Shown here: positions 1 through 5,183 of the stretch, piece after piece
Layout of the letters: each line of letters begins with the position of its first letter
Numbering within the stretch: position 1 is the stretch's first letter
Assembly: GCA_023136145.1 (NCBI GenBank)
Contig: JAGLRU010000382.1
Location: 1 to 6,453, forward strand
From: Alphaproteobacteria bacterium
Lineage (GTDB): Bacteria; Pseudomonadota; Alphaproteobacteria; Micavibrionales; UBA2020
Length of the DNA stretch: 6,453 bases
Direction: 5' to 3'
Notes under the pieces: model-generated
Told to the model about the DNA's origin: nothing
Database searches by the model: none
Seen by the model: only the letters and a program-made list of their open reading frames with translations
Program-made: the position numbers and the translations under genes

Positions 1-599
1 GGAATAACCACCTGCAAAGGCGTAGCCATTGGATCATCAACCTTTGGAGTCTCGCTAAGATTCATAAACAACAGAAGGTCTTTCTCCCGCGTATGCTTCA
101 GCATAAACTCCTTGAACGGTGTCACAGCCTTTACAGCCGCATCCATCTCATCCATCTCCCCGCTTATCATCGGTTTTATACCCTGATCGTATGATGCCTG
201 AATAGTCGGCGTCATGATAAAGAACGTCAGAAACAATGCCAAACTCAGCAATACTGTATTCGGCGGTGTCTGCTGCGCACCAAGTGCAGTGCGGAGAAAC
301 GACAGCACTACGATGATCCGCGTAAACGATGTCATCATTATCAAGATGGACGGTGCAAGAGAAAGAACGGTCATCAGAATAACCATCTGGACAACGCGAC
401 CGGCAACCGAGCCATCGCCCATCCCTTCGCCACCCTTGCCACCGCCAAAATCAAGCGTCAAACTCTGCGCCCAGACTTCATTCGGAACGAGAATGATGGC
501 AAAAACCAACAGAATTGTTATTCCTGCTGCCAAATGAAGCAACGCCCTTCGACGGGAGGGCAATACTATTTGTTCAACGAAGGCTCTAAAACTTGACAT
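1..599 (-). CDS. fliP: Flagellar export gate protein FliP, 3'-truncated by window edge
   Basis: FliP is an inner-membrane protein that, with FliQ and FliR, forms the core channel of the flagellar type III export gate. The first 199 residues are visible; the C-terminus (roughly the last 50-60 residues of the family) lies beyond the left edge. Residues 1-44 look like a signal peptide with a long basic N-region (SRRR at 15-18), a hydrophobic core at about 23-38 and a plausible signal peptidase site after VWA at 42-44. A Gly-rich linker follows (52-63). The family hallmark is clear at about 83-126: the segment PSILIMMTSFTRIIVVLSF, then LRTALGAQQTPPN. The start overlaps the fliO stop by 14 bases, and AAGGGA lies just upstream, so fliO and fliP are probably translationally coupled. 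It is the last visible gene of the leftward operon. Identification is by direct reading of the hallmark; the signal cleavage site is inferred. Confidence 0.96.
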   Translation of the reverse strand, partial: MSSFRAFVEQIVLPSRRRALLHLAAGITILLVFAIILVPNEVWAQSLTLDFGGGKGGEGMGDGSVAGRVVQMVILMTVLSLAPSILIMMTSFTRIIVVLSFLRTALGAQQTPPNTVLLSLALFLTFFIMTPTIQASYDQGIKPMISGEMDEMDAAVKAVTPFKEFMLKHTREKDLLLFMNLSETPKVDDPMATPLQVVI

Positions 600-918
600 T
601 TCTAGGATCCCTTGAAAACGCAACAACATGCTCATGCTCACGCTCATCCTCCGCCTTTAACTTAATGCCAGTTTCCACGACCGTCTCGCCTTGCGACCCC
701 AGCAACAGAAGATGCTCGCGATCATCGCACCGAACCAGCACAAGGCGGCGGCGATGATCCAGCGACAAAAATTCAACAACTTTCAGGCGGCGTTTACTCC
801 CACCAGCTATATGAGTTGCAGATAGACCGATCCGCTTTAAACCCCATGACAACAAGACCATCAAGGAAATAACAAAAACAAAAGCACTGAAAAATTTTAT
901 AAGAAGCTGTGTATCCAT
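586..918 (-). CDS. fliO: Flagellar biosynthesis protein FliO
   Basis: FliO is a small single-pass membrane protein that helps assemble FliP into the export gate. This 110-residue protein has one N-terminal membrane helix at about 7-27, followed by a basic junction and the typical compact FliO domain at about 28-84, with RLKVVEFLSLD (44-54), then RRRLVLVRCDDREHLLLLG (56-74), matching the family pattern of a beta-rich 'kvve...ld.rrrlvlvr.....hlll.g' block. The tail is short and charged (ERE, HEH). It starts three bases after the stop of the small helical gene upstream and overlaps fliP downstream by 14 bases, so it sits inside a tight operon. FliO sequences vary a lot, but the domain pattern and the place directly before fliP make this secure. 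Confidence 0.92.
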   Translation of the reverse strand: MDTQLLIKFFSAFVFVISLMVLLSWGLKRIGLSATHIAGGSKRRLKVVEFLSLDHRRRLVLVRCDDREHLLLLGSQGETVVETGIKLKAEDEREHEHVVAFSRDPRNVKF

Positions 919-921
919 GAA

Positions 922-1209
922 TTACTTATCCCCACGTCCGGCAAAACCTTCCTGCTGTTCTTTCATTCCACTGGCGAGAACTTCTAGAGATTCAATCAGA
1001 AGGCTCATCTGGCTCTCAAGGATACGCCCTTCATTTTCAGACAAGGTAGAGATTTCATCGCACAGCTTAACCACTTTATCATCAAGCCCCTGCAAGCTCA
1101 AAATCTCCCCTTTCGTAACACGCGCCTGACATTCACGCACATAATTAACAATTGCTTTCAACCTTTTTTCGAGTTCCGCCGATTTGTTATCGTTCGCCTT
1201 GTTTGTCAT
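922..1209 (-). CDS. Small helical protein of unknown function in flagellar operon (possible FlgN/FliT-like chaperone)
   Basis: I do not recognise this 95-residue soluble protein as a named family. After a polar, Lys/Asn-rich N-terminus it is almost wholly helical, with heptad-like Leu/Ile/Val spacing in two stretches: about 12-55, containing GEILSLQGLDDKVVKLC, and about 58-88, containing LESQMSLLIESLEVLASGM. It has two Cys residues (in VRECQ and KLCDE), no signal peptide and no membrane segment. The chosen ATG has GGTGA five bases upstream; a GTG nine bases earlier (start 1218, 98 residues) is the alternative and has no clear ribosome site. Either start lies inside the 3' end of the FlhB-like gene, and the stop is three bases before fliO, so it is cotranscribed with export genes. 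Size, helicity and the Leu spacing around residues 30-50 recall FlgN/FliT export chaperones, but this is inference only. Confidence 0.82.
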   Translation of the reverse strand: MTNKANDNKSAELEKRLKAIVNYVRECQARVTKGEILSLQGLDDKVVKLCDEISTLSENEGRILESQMSLLIESLEVLASGMKEQQEGFAGRGDK

Positions 1210-1573
1210 CCGTTTCACCCATATTCAATTTCGTTTCCTTTGTGGAAGGATACACTCCATTGGCTTTGTAAACATAAGCCAAAATTTCTGCAATGGCTAC
1301 CAGAGCCTCGGATGGAATATCGCTATCCAACTCAATCACCGCCAGCATCTGTGCGAGATCCCTGTCCTCCCGCACCCGAACGCCGTTTTCAAATGCAAGC
1401 TGAATAATCTGCTCAGCCAGTTTCCCGTAACCTGAAGCCACAACTTTTGGAAGGATACTTTCATCCAGACCAAATTTTTTGAGAGCCACAGCCGCTAGAC
1501 GACGGCTATCATCGCTATCGGTTTTGTCTCGCTTGCTGTCCTCCGGCTGATTGTCCAGAATATCTATCACCAT
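1187..1573 (-). CDS. Free-standing FlhB C-terminal-domain protein (FlhX / HP1575 type, EscU/YscU/HrcU family)
   Basis: This 128-residue soluble protein matches only the cytoplasmic C-terminal domain of the export switch FlhB, and has none of its membrane helices. Residues 26-106 align with the end of FlhB in this same window: LAAVALKK, then PKVVASGYGKLAEQI, FENGVRVRED, LAQMLAVIELDSDIP and IAEILAYVYKANG. The NPTH autocleavage site is absent; the matching place reads DDSRRLAA. It therefore resembles the part of FlhB left after cleavage. Known relatives are the separate FlhB-C proteins of several bacteria, including HP1575 of Helicobacter, reported to substitute for a deleted FlhB C-domain. The start at 1573 is chosen because AGGTGG lies six bases upstream; the reading frame is open further up to 1645 but that stretch is Leu-rich, unlike the family, and lies in the promoter region. 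It is the first gene of the leftward operon. Confidence 0.93.
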   Translation of the reverse strand: MVIDILDNQPEDSKRDKTDSDDSRRLAAVALKKFGLDESILPKVVASGYGKLAEQIIQLAFENGVRVREDRDLAQMLAVIELDSDIPSEALVAIAEILAYVYKANGVYPSTKETKLNMGETDDKQGER

Positions 1574-1579
1574 ATATGC

Positions 1580-1585
1580 CCACCT
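1580..1585 (-). promoter_or_regulatory. Ribosome binding site deciding the FlhX-type gene start
   Basis: AGGTGG on the minus strand, six bases before ATG at 1571-1573. It is the best Shine-Dalgarno match near the gene and argues against the longer open frame that begins at 1645. Confidence 0.7.
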
Positions 1586-1614
1586 GTTACAAAACAAAAG
1601 CAAGTGTAGCAAAA

Positions 1615-1630
1615 GTTTACGAGATATTAA
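1615..1630 (-). promoter_or_regulatory. Candidate degenerate CtrA-type binding box
   Basis: On the minus strand this reads TTAA, seven bases, then TAAAC, one mismatch from the alphaproteobacterial CtrA consensus TTAA-N7-TTAAC. It lies 42 bases upstream of the leftward start codon and 68 bases upstream of flgB. CtrA controls early flagellar genes in many alphaproteobacteria, and the rightward operon ends in a CckA-like gene, which would be the upstream kinase. In AT-rich DNA such a match can arise by chance. Confidence 0.28.
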
Positions 1631-1658
1631 CAACAATAATGCCACAATATAACTGGTG

Positions 1659-1667
1659 TGATATACT
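1659..1667 (+). promoter_or_regulatory. Probable extended -10 promoter element for flgB operon
   Basis: TGATATACT is an extended -10 element (TGN followed by TATACT). The place 17 bases upstream, ATGCCA at 1639-1644, is a poor -35, which extended -10 promoters tolerate. Transcription would start near 1674, giving a leader of about 24 bases before the flgB ATG. Confidence 0.4.
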
Positions 1668-1683
1668 CAATCGGGGACGAGTT

Positions 1684-1689
1684 GGGGAG
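1684..1689 (+). promoter_or_regulatory. Ribosome binding site deciding the flgB start
   Basis: GGGGAG lies eight bases before the ATG at 1698. It is only two bases before an in-frame TTG at 1692, which is too close, so the ATG is preferred. Confidence 0.7.
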
Positions 1690-1697
1690 CTTTGGTT

Positions 1698-2141
1698 ATG
1701 ACGACACAAGATTTAACATTAATGCAGGCCACCATCCAGAAAATGCACTGGCATGAAAGCCGTCAAAAAGTGATAGCTCAGAATATCGCCAATGCCGATA
1801 CACCAATGTATACACCGCATGATATATCACCGTTAAACTTCAAGGAATTACTGGAAAGTTCTACCAGCAAGCTTTCGCTTTCAGCCTCAACGACGGGCAG
1901 CGCAGGTCACCTTGCTACAACAAACGCGAAGCATCTGGGTTCAAGTAGTTCATCAAGTTCTTCACGTCAGGTTCCTGAAAAGAATCAGAAAAATCCTTAT
2001 GAGACATCCCCCTCCAGCAACTCTGTCATTCTTGAAGAGCAATTGCTGAAAATGAACGAAAACTATGCAGATCATCGACTTACGACTACCATCTATCAGA
2101 AAAACATTGATATGCTGAAGGCCTCGATCCGGTCTCAATAA
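1698..2141 (+). CDS. flgB: Flagellar proximal rod protein FlgB
   Basis: FlgB is one of the proximal rod proteins, exported through the type III gate to build the drive shaft across the periplasm. The 147-residue protein has the typical two-ended rod design: an N-terminal helix (about 7-32) with the rod/hook signature ending in VIAQNIANADTPMY at 25-38, and a C-terminal helix (about 111-145) with LEEQLLKMNENYADHR, which pairs with it. The middle carries the FlgB-like GHLATTNAKHL (70-80), then a Ser-rich stretch with eight Ser in a row (82-89) and a polar segment to about 109. The ATG at 1698 is chosen over TTG 1692 by ribosome-site spacing. It opens the rightward operon, 25 bases before flgC. 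The Ser run is unusual but falls where FlgB is naturally variable. Confidence 0.95.
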   Translation: MTTQDLTLMQATIQKMHWHESRQKVIAQNIANADTPMYTPHDISPLNFKELLESSTSKLSLSASTTGSAGHLATTNAKHLGSSSSSSSSRQVPEKNQKNPYETSPSSNSVILEEQLLKMNENYADHRLTTTIYQKNIDMLKASIRSQ

Positions 2142-2166
2142 AAAGGTCAAGAACGAGAGGTAAGAT

Positions 2167-2577
2167 ATGGATTTACTTGATGCAATGGCGCAGGCCGCAC
2201 AGGGAATGAAAGCTCAGGGCGTGAGAATGCGCGTCATCTCAGAAAATCTGGCAAACGCGAAAACCACCGGCACAGAAGAAGGGGAAGATCCATATCAGCG
2301 CAAGATCGTCACATTTAAAAATATCCTCGACAAGACCAGTGGCCGGAAACAAGTCGAAGTTGACAAAATATTGCCGGATCAATCCAACTTTATCATGAAG
2401 TACGATCCTAACCATCCAGCCGCCGACAAAAACGGCTATGTCAAAATGCCGAACGTAAATACATTGCTAGAAATGATGGATATGCGGGAAGCTCAGAGGT
2501 CCTACGAAGCCAATCTCGGTGTCATCGACATAGCCAAGGGAATGTTAATGCGCACCCTCGACATGCTCAGCAGATAA
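2167..2577 (+). CDS. flgC: Flagellar proximal rod protein FlgC
   Basis: FlgC is a proximal rod subunit that assembles with FlgB and FlgF on FliE. The 136-residue length is normal for the family. The N-terminal rod signature is VRMRVISENLANAKTTGT at about 19-36, and the variable centre includes DPYQRKIVTFK (41-51). The strongly conserved block VEVDKILPDQSNFIMKYDP (63-81) is followed by HPAADKNGYVKMPNVN (83-98), and the C-terminal helix has MDMREAQRSYEANLGVID (105-122). GAGAGG sits six bases before the ATG. It follows flgB by 25 bases and precedes fliE by 13 bases. Nothing is missing or broken. Confidence 0.98.
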   Translation: MDLLDAMAQAAQGMKAQGVRMRVISENLANAKTTGTEEGEDPYQRKIVTFKNILDKTSGRKQVEVDKILPDQSNFIMKYDPNHPAADKNGYVKMPNVNTLLEMMDMREAQRSYEANLGVIDIAKGMLMRTLDMLSR

Positions 2578-2590
2578 GGAGACTTAAAAT

Positions 2591-2899
2591 ATGTCAAACG
2601 TCAATGGAGTCACAAGTTCCGCATCCAATGCCCTAAATCAGCTTCTGAAATCTACTGGTGCAAGCGTTGTCGAGGAGACTGGCCCATCATTCGGCGATGT
2701 GCTGAAGCAGTCCGCGCAGTCAGCAATCGATGCCCAGCGCACAAGTGAAAAAGTCTCCGCCGCAGCACTGGCCGGAAAAGCTGATGCGACTGACCTCCTT
2801 CAAGCAGTCACAAATGCCGAAATCGCCCTAAATACGGTACTTGCCGTTCGTAACAAAGTGGTGCAAGCTTATGAGCAGATAATGCGCACTCCGATATAA
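2591..2899 (+). CDS. fliE: Flagellar hook-basal body complex protein FliE
   Basis: FliE joins the MS ring and export gate to the proximal rod and is among the first exported substrates. The 102-residue length is typical. The N-terminal third is Ser/Asn-rich and variable. FSFGDVLK-type residues are present as SFGDVLKQSAQSA (33-45). The C-terminal signature is unmistakable: DLLQAVTNAEIAL (68-80), VLAVRNKVVQAYEQIMRTPI (83-102). AAGGAGA at 2576-2582, overlapping the flgC stop, lies eight bases before the ATG, so translation is probably coupled to flgC. The next gene, fliQ, starts 17 bases after the stop. Confidence 0.97.
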   Translation: MSNVNGVTSSASNALNQLLKSTGASVVEETGPSFGDVLKQSAQSAIDAQRTSEKVSAAALAGKADATDLLQAVTNAEIALNTVLAVRNKVVQAYEQIMRTPI

Positions 2900-2915
2900 G
2901 GCACAGCTTTTTATC

Positions 2916-3182
2916 ATGGACGAAATCGAGATTATTGACTTCACACGCGAAGCCATCATGCTGACGATTAAAATCTCCGCACCGGTGATGATCGTCGGGC
3001 TACTGGTTGGCGTTTTCATTTCTCTGATTCAGGCACTAACGCAAGTACAGGAAATGACCCTGTCTTTCGTACCCAAGATCATGGCGATTTTCACCACTAT
3101 TTTCCTCCTGTTCCCAATGATGATCGCCGCTCTGGTCGCCTTCACAAACAAGATCGCAGACAAAATCGTCGGAATGAGTTAG
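2916..3182 (+). CDS. fliQ: Flagellar export gate protein FliQ
   Basis: FliQ is a small two-helix inner-membrane protein; four copies wrap the FliP-FliR core of the export gate. At 88 residues it has family length. Helix one is at about 14-38 and helix two at about 53-77. The hallmark around the helix hairpin is present: PVMIVGLLVGVFISLIQALT at 23-42, then QVQEMTLSFVPKI at 43-55. The upstream ribosome site is weak (AAGG, 14 bases away), so expression may depend on translation of fliE. Downstream it is followed by the longest gap of the operon (138 bases), which holds a palindromic repeat, before fliR. Confidence 0.97.
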   Translation: MDEIEIIDFTREAIMLTIKISAPVMIVGLLVGVFISLIQALTQVQEMTLSFVPKIMAIFTTIFLLFPMMIAALVAFTNKIADKIVGMS

Positions 3183-3203
3183 CAGTTTGCTGAAAAACCT
3201 ATT

Positions 3204-3290
3204 TTGTGCCATTCTGAGCAAAGTGAAGAATCTCTGCGCTATTGAAAACAAAAGAGATTCTTCCCTCGCAACAAGTTCGGGGTCAGAATG
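3204..3290. repeat. Imperfect palindromic repeat element in the fliQ-fliR gap
   Basis: The element has an exact 11-base inner stem, GAAGAATCTCT (3225-3235) with AGAGATTCTTC (3253-3263), around a 17-base loop. It also has an exact 8-base outer stem, CATTCTGA (3210-3217) with TCAGAATG (3283-3290). Between the stems the left arm has seven bases (GCAAAGT), while the right arm has 19 bases that can fold as their own hairpin (CCC and CG against CG and GGG around CAACAAGTT). TTGT lies outside the left arm, and ACAA lies at the matching place on the right. From memory, the pattern CATTCTGAGC...GAAGAATCT resembles dispersed palindromes common in many bacterial genomes; only this copy can be seen here. 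In RNA it would form a strong hairpin between two export genes and could act as a processing or attenuation point, but there is no following T-run, so it is not a standard terminator. Confidence 0.82.
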
Positions 3291-3320
3291 ACAATCAGGG
3301 GTTTTTAGAGGACTGTCGGA

Positions 3321-4097
3321 ATGCAAAACTTCTTGCAGGAACTTATTATAGGGAATCTCTTCGCCTTCTTATTGATTTTCATGCGCTTCGGTCTTGCAAT
3401 GATGATCATGCCGGGGATCGGAGACAGTTTCGTTTCGGCTCATGTGCGATTACTGTTCGCACTGGCGATAAGCTTTGTCCTGACCCCTATCCTGTCACCG
3501 CTTCTGCCCGCCATTCCCGGGAATAGCGGAATCCTTCTGATGCTACTCGTCAGTGAAGCTTTTATCGGCCTGTTTATCGGCACTATTATGCGCATTATGG
3601 TGTCAGCACTCGATACGGCAGGCACTATCGTTTCCCTTCAAGCGGGATTTTCCAACGCCACACTATTCAACCCGTCAACTGGGTCGCAAAGTACCATCAT
3701 GAGCGCGGTTTATTCCTCGCTCGGCGTAACAATCCTGCTTGTCGCTGACCTCCATCACCAGATGCTTTCCGCCATTGTGAACAGTTACCAGCTTTTCCCC
3801 GCTTCCGGAGTCTTCCCGGACACAGGCTCCATTTCGGAAGTCATTGGCAAGACCGTCACCATTTCCTTCAAAATCGGCGTACAGATTGCCATTCCCTTTA
3901 TGATCGTTGGGACACTGATGTATATCGGTCTCGGCCTGCTAGGACGGCTAATGCCGCAATTGCAGGTATTTTTCCTAGCCATGCCCTTACAAATACTCCT
4001 GATCCTAGTGATCCTGTTTCTGGTGGTCTCCTCTGGCATCATGTACTGGCAAAGCGGTTTTGAATCCGTTATAACTCAGTCTCTGGTTCCGGGGTAA
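3321..4097 (+). CDS. fliR: Flagellar export gate protein FliR
   Basis: FliR is the single-copy inner-membrane subunit that completes the FliP-FliQ-FliR export channel and contacts FlhB. The 258-residue protein is full length. Hydrophobic helices lie at about 10-30, 42-62, 71-93, 126-146, 182-206 and 212-240. Family marks include RFGLAMMIMPGIG (22-34), the loop AGFSNATLFNPSTGSQS (108-124), and the C-terminal RLMPQLQVFFLAMPLQI (209-225), equivalent to the usual 'r..PQlNvf..g.PlqI'; here Gln-Val replaces the common Asn-Val. AGAGGA at 3307-3312 lies eight bases before the ATG and only 17 bases past the palindromic repeat. flhB starts six bases after the stop. Confidence 0.97.
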   Translation: MQNFLQELIIGNLFAFLLIFMRFGLAMMIMPGIGDSFVSAHVRLLFALAISFVLTPILSPLLPAIPGNSGILLMLLVSEAFIGLFIGTIMRIMVSALDTAGTIVSLQAGFSNATLFNPSTGSQSTIMSAVYSSLGVTILLVADLHHQMLSAIVNSYQLFPASGVFPDTGSISEVIGKTVTISFKIGVQIAIPFMIVGTLMYIGLGLLGRLMPQLQVFFLAMPLQILLILVILFLVVSSGIMYWQSGFESVITQSLVPG

Positions 4098-4103
4098 CGC
4101 ACC

Positions 4104-5183
4104 ATGGCAGAAGAAGAAGACACAACAGACAAAAGCCAGAAAACAGAAGACCCGACACCGCGAAAGCTGGAAGAGGCTCGAAAACGCGGACAAGTCGTCA
4201 ACAGCAAAGAAGTCAACAACTGGATCGTCCTTTTCACAGCGGCTCTAGTTGTGATTGCAGCAGGCCCCGGCATCATGTCGGACATCAAGAACACACTTGG
4301 AAACTTTCTTGAACAATCCTATTCCATCCCAACGGATCCGGAGGGGCTTGGACAAGCAATGAAAAACCTCTTCCTGCATATCAGCGGCATCCTGTTCCTT
4401 CCACTGCTGTTCCTGACCTTCGCTGGTGCGATTTCCGGGTTTGTGCAGACAGGCCCCCTCTTCAGCTTTAAGCCTATCGCGCCGGATATTTCCAGACTAT
4501 CTATCTTCAAGGGAATCGAACGTCTTTTTTCAAAACGTTCCATCATGGAACTCTTCAAGGGGGTCGCCAAAATATCGCTAGTGTCCTTTGCAGGCATATT
4601 CGTCCTTCGCCCCTATTTCGGCAACGTCGAGCATTTCATCGGACAGGATTTTGTGCAAGCACTGTTCGAGATGCAATCGCTATTCCTTAAAATGATGAGT
4701 GCTGTTTTAAGCGTCCTGTTCTTTCTGGCTGTTCTGGATTACATGTTCCAGCGTTCCGAATTCATGAAAAACATGCGCATGAGCACACAAGATATAAAGG
4801 AAGAATACAAACAAACCGAAGGCGATCCGCAAATCAAAAGTCGCCTGCGCCAGCTCCGCGAACAGAAAGCCCGCCAGCGCATGATGCAATCCGTTCCAAC
4901 TGCTGATGTCGTCATCACCAACCCGACACACTATGCCATCGCACTGAAATACGACTCCGTGAAAATGGATGCCCCCACTCTTGTTGCAAAGGGAGTCGAT
5001 CTGATCGCCCAAAAAATCAAGGAAGTGGCTGAGGAAAACAACGTGCCCATCGTGGAAAACGCCACTCTCGCCCGCGCACTTCACGGATCCATAGAAATCA
5101 ACCAGACCATCCCCCGCGAGCATTACAAAGCCGTGGCGGAAGTCATCTCCTATGTCTTCAAGCTAAAAGGGAAAAAAGTGTGA
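4104..5183 (+). CDS. flhB: Flagellar export switch protein FlhB
   Basis: FlhB is the substrate-specificity switch of the export gate: self-cleavage of its cytoplasmic domain changes export from rod/hook parts to filament parts. The 359-residue protein is complete. The N-terminal signature KTEDPTPRKLEEARKRGQV is at 13-31. Four membrane helices lie at about 39-57, 92-114, 155-170 and 193-214. A charged linker with MSTQDIKEEYKQTEGDPQIK (226-245) follows. The autocleavage motif is N273-P274-T275-H276, with cleavage expected between Asn and Pro. The C-domain (277-355) includes IALKYDS, LVAKGVDLIAQKI, ENNVPIVENATLARAL and VAEVISYVFKLKG. It sits six bases after fliR, and its TGA overlaps the GTG start of the downstream kinase gene. 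A second copy of the C-domain without NPTH is encoded at 1187-1573. Confidence 0.98.
   Translation: MAEEEDTTDKSQKTEDPTPRKLEEARKRGQVVNSKEVNNWIVLFTAALVVIAAGPGIMSDIKNTLGNFLEQSYSIPTDPEGLGQAMKNLFLHISGILFLPLLFLTFAGAISGFVQTGPLFSFKPIAPDISRLSIFKGIERLFSKRSIMELFKGVAKISLVSFAGIFVLRPYFGNVEHFIGQDFVQALFEMQSLFLKMMSAVLSVLFFLAVLDYMFQRSEFMKNMRMSTQDIKEEYKQTEGDPQIKSRLRQLREQKARQRMMQSVPTADVVITNPTHYAIALKYDSVKMDAPTLVAKGVDLIAQKIKEVAEENNVPIVENATLARALHGSIEINQTIPREHYKAVAEVISYVFKLKGKKV

Larger units (their letters stand above)
1574..1697. promoter_or_regulatory. Divergent promoter region between the two flagellar operons
   Basis: These 124 AT-rich bases separate the leftward (FlhX type, small helical protein, fliO, fliP) and rightward (flgB onward) operons and must carry the start signals for both, unless transcripts enter from outside. 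The rightward side has a good extended -10 box. The leftward side has only weak candidates, for example TACACT at 1604-1609 on the minus strand with no good -35. A degenerate CtrA-like box lies between them at 1615-1630. No convincing sigma-54 or sigma-28 promoter was found. Confidence 0.65.

Noticed and set aside
214..537. 107-codon plus-strand open frame opposite fliP
   Set aside because: The opposite strand encodes clear FliP hallmark residues; this frame is Thr/Pro/Arg-rich shadow sequence.
535..560. Twin-arginine-like motif (SRRRALL) in the FliP signal region
   Set aside because: The Phe and Lys positions of the Tat motif do not match, and FliP is a multi-pass membrane protein inserted by the general route; a basic n-region explains the arginines.
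1574..1645. Longer N-terminus of the FlhX-type protein with a Leu-rich, membrane-like start
   Set aside because: The 24 extra residues are unlike the family, the upstream start lacks a ribosome site, and the ATG at 1573 has AGGTGG at ideal spacing. The stretch is better read as promoter DNA.
1635..1650. Sigma-54-like promoter (TGGCAT then TTGTT) on the minus strand
   Set aside because: The -24 GG is present, but the place expected for the -12 GC reads GT, so the invariant pair is broken.
3225..3263. Rho-independent terminator after fliQ
   Set aside because: The stem is AT-rich and no T-run follows it; fliR, flhB and the kinase gene continue in the same direction without another clear promoter.
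3036..3326. Open frames on both strands across the fliQ 3' end and the palindrome (3036-3326 minus, 3242-3526 plus)
   Set aside because: They overlap fliQ and fliR in other frames and read through the palindrome; they show no family resemblance and are shadow frames.
4707..5123. 138-codon open frame on the minus strand opposite flhB
   Set aside because: It is the complement of the conserved FlhB C-terminal region, has no ribosome site and looks like no protein family.
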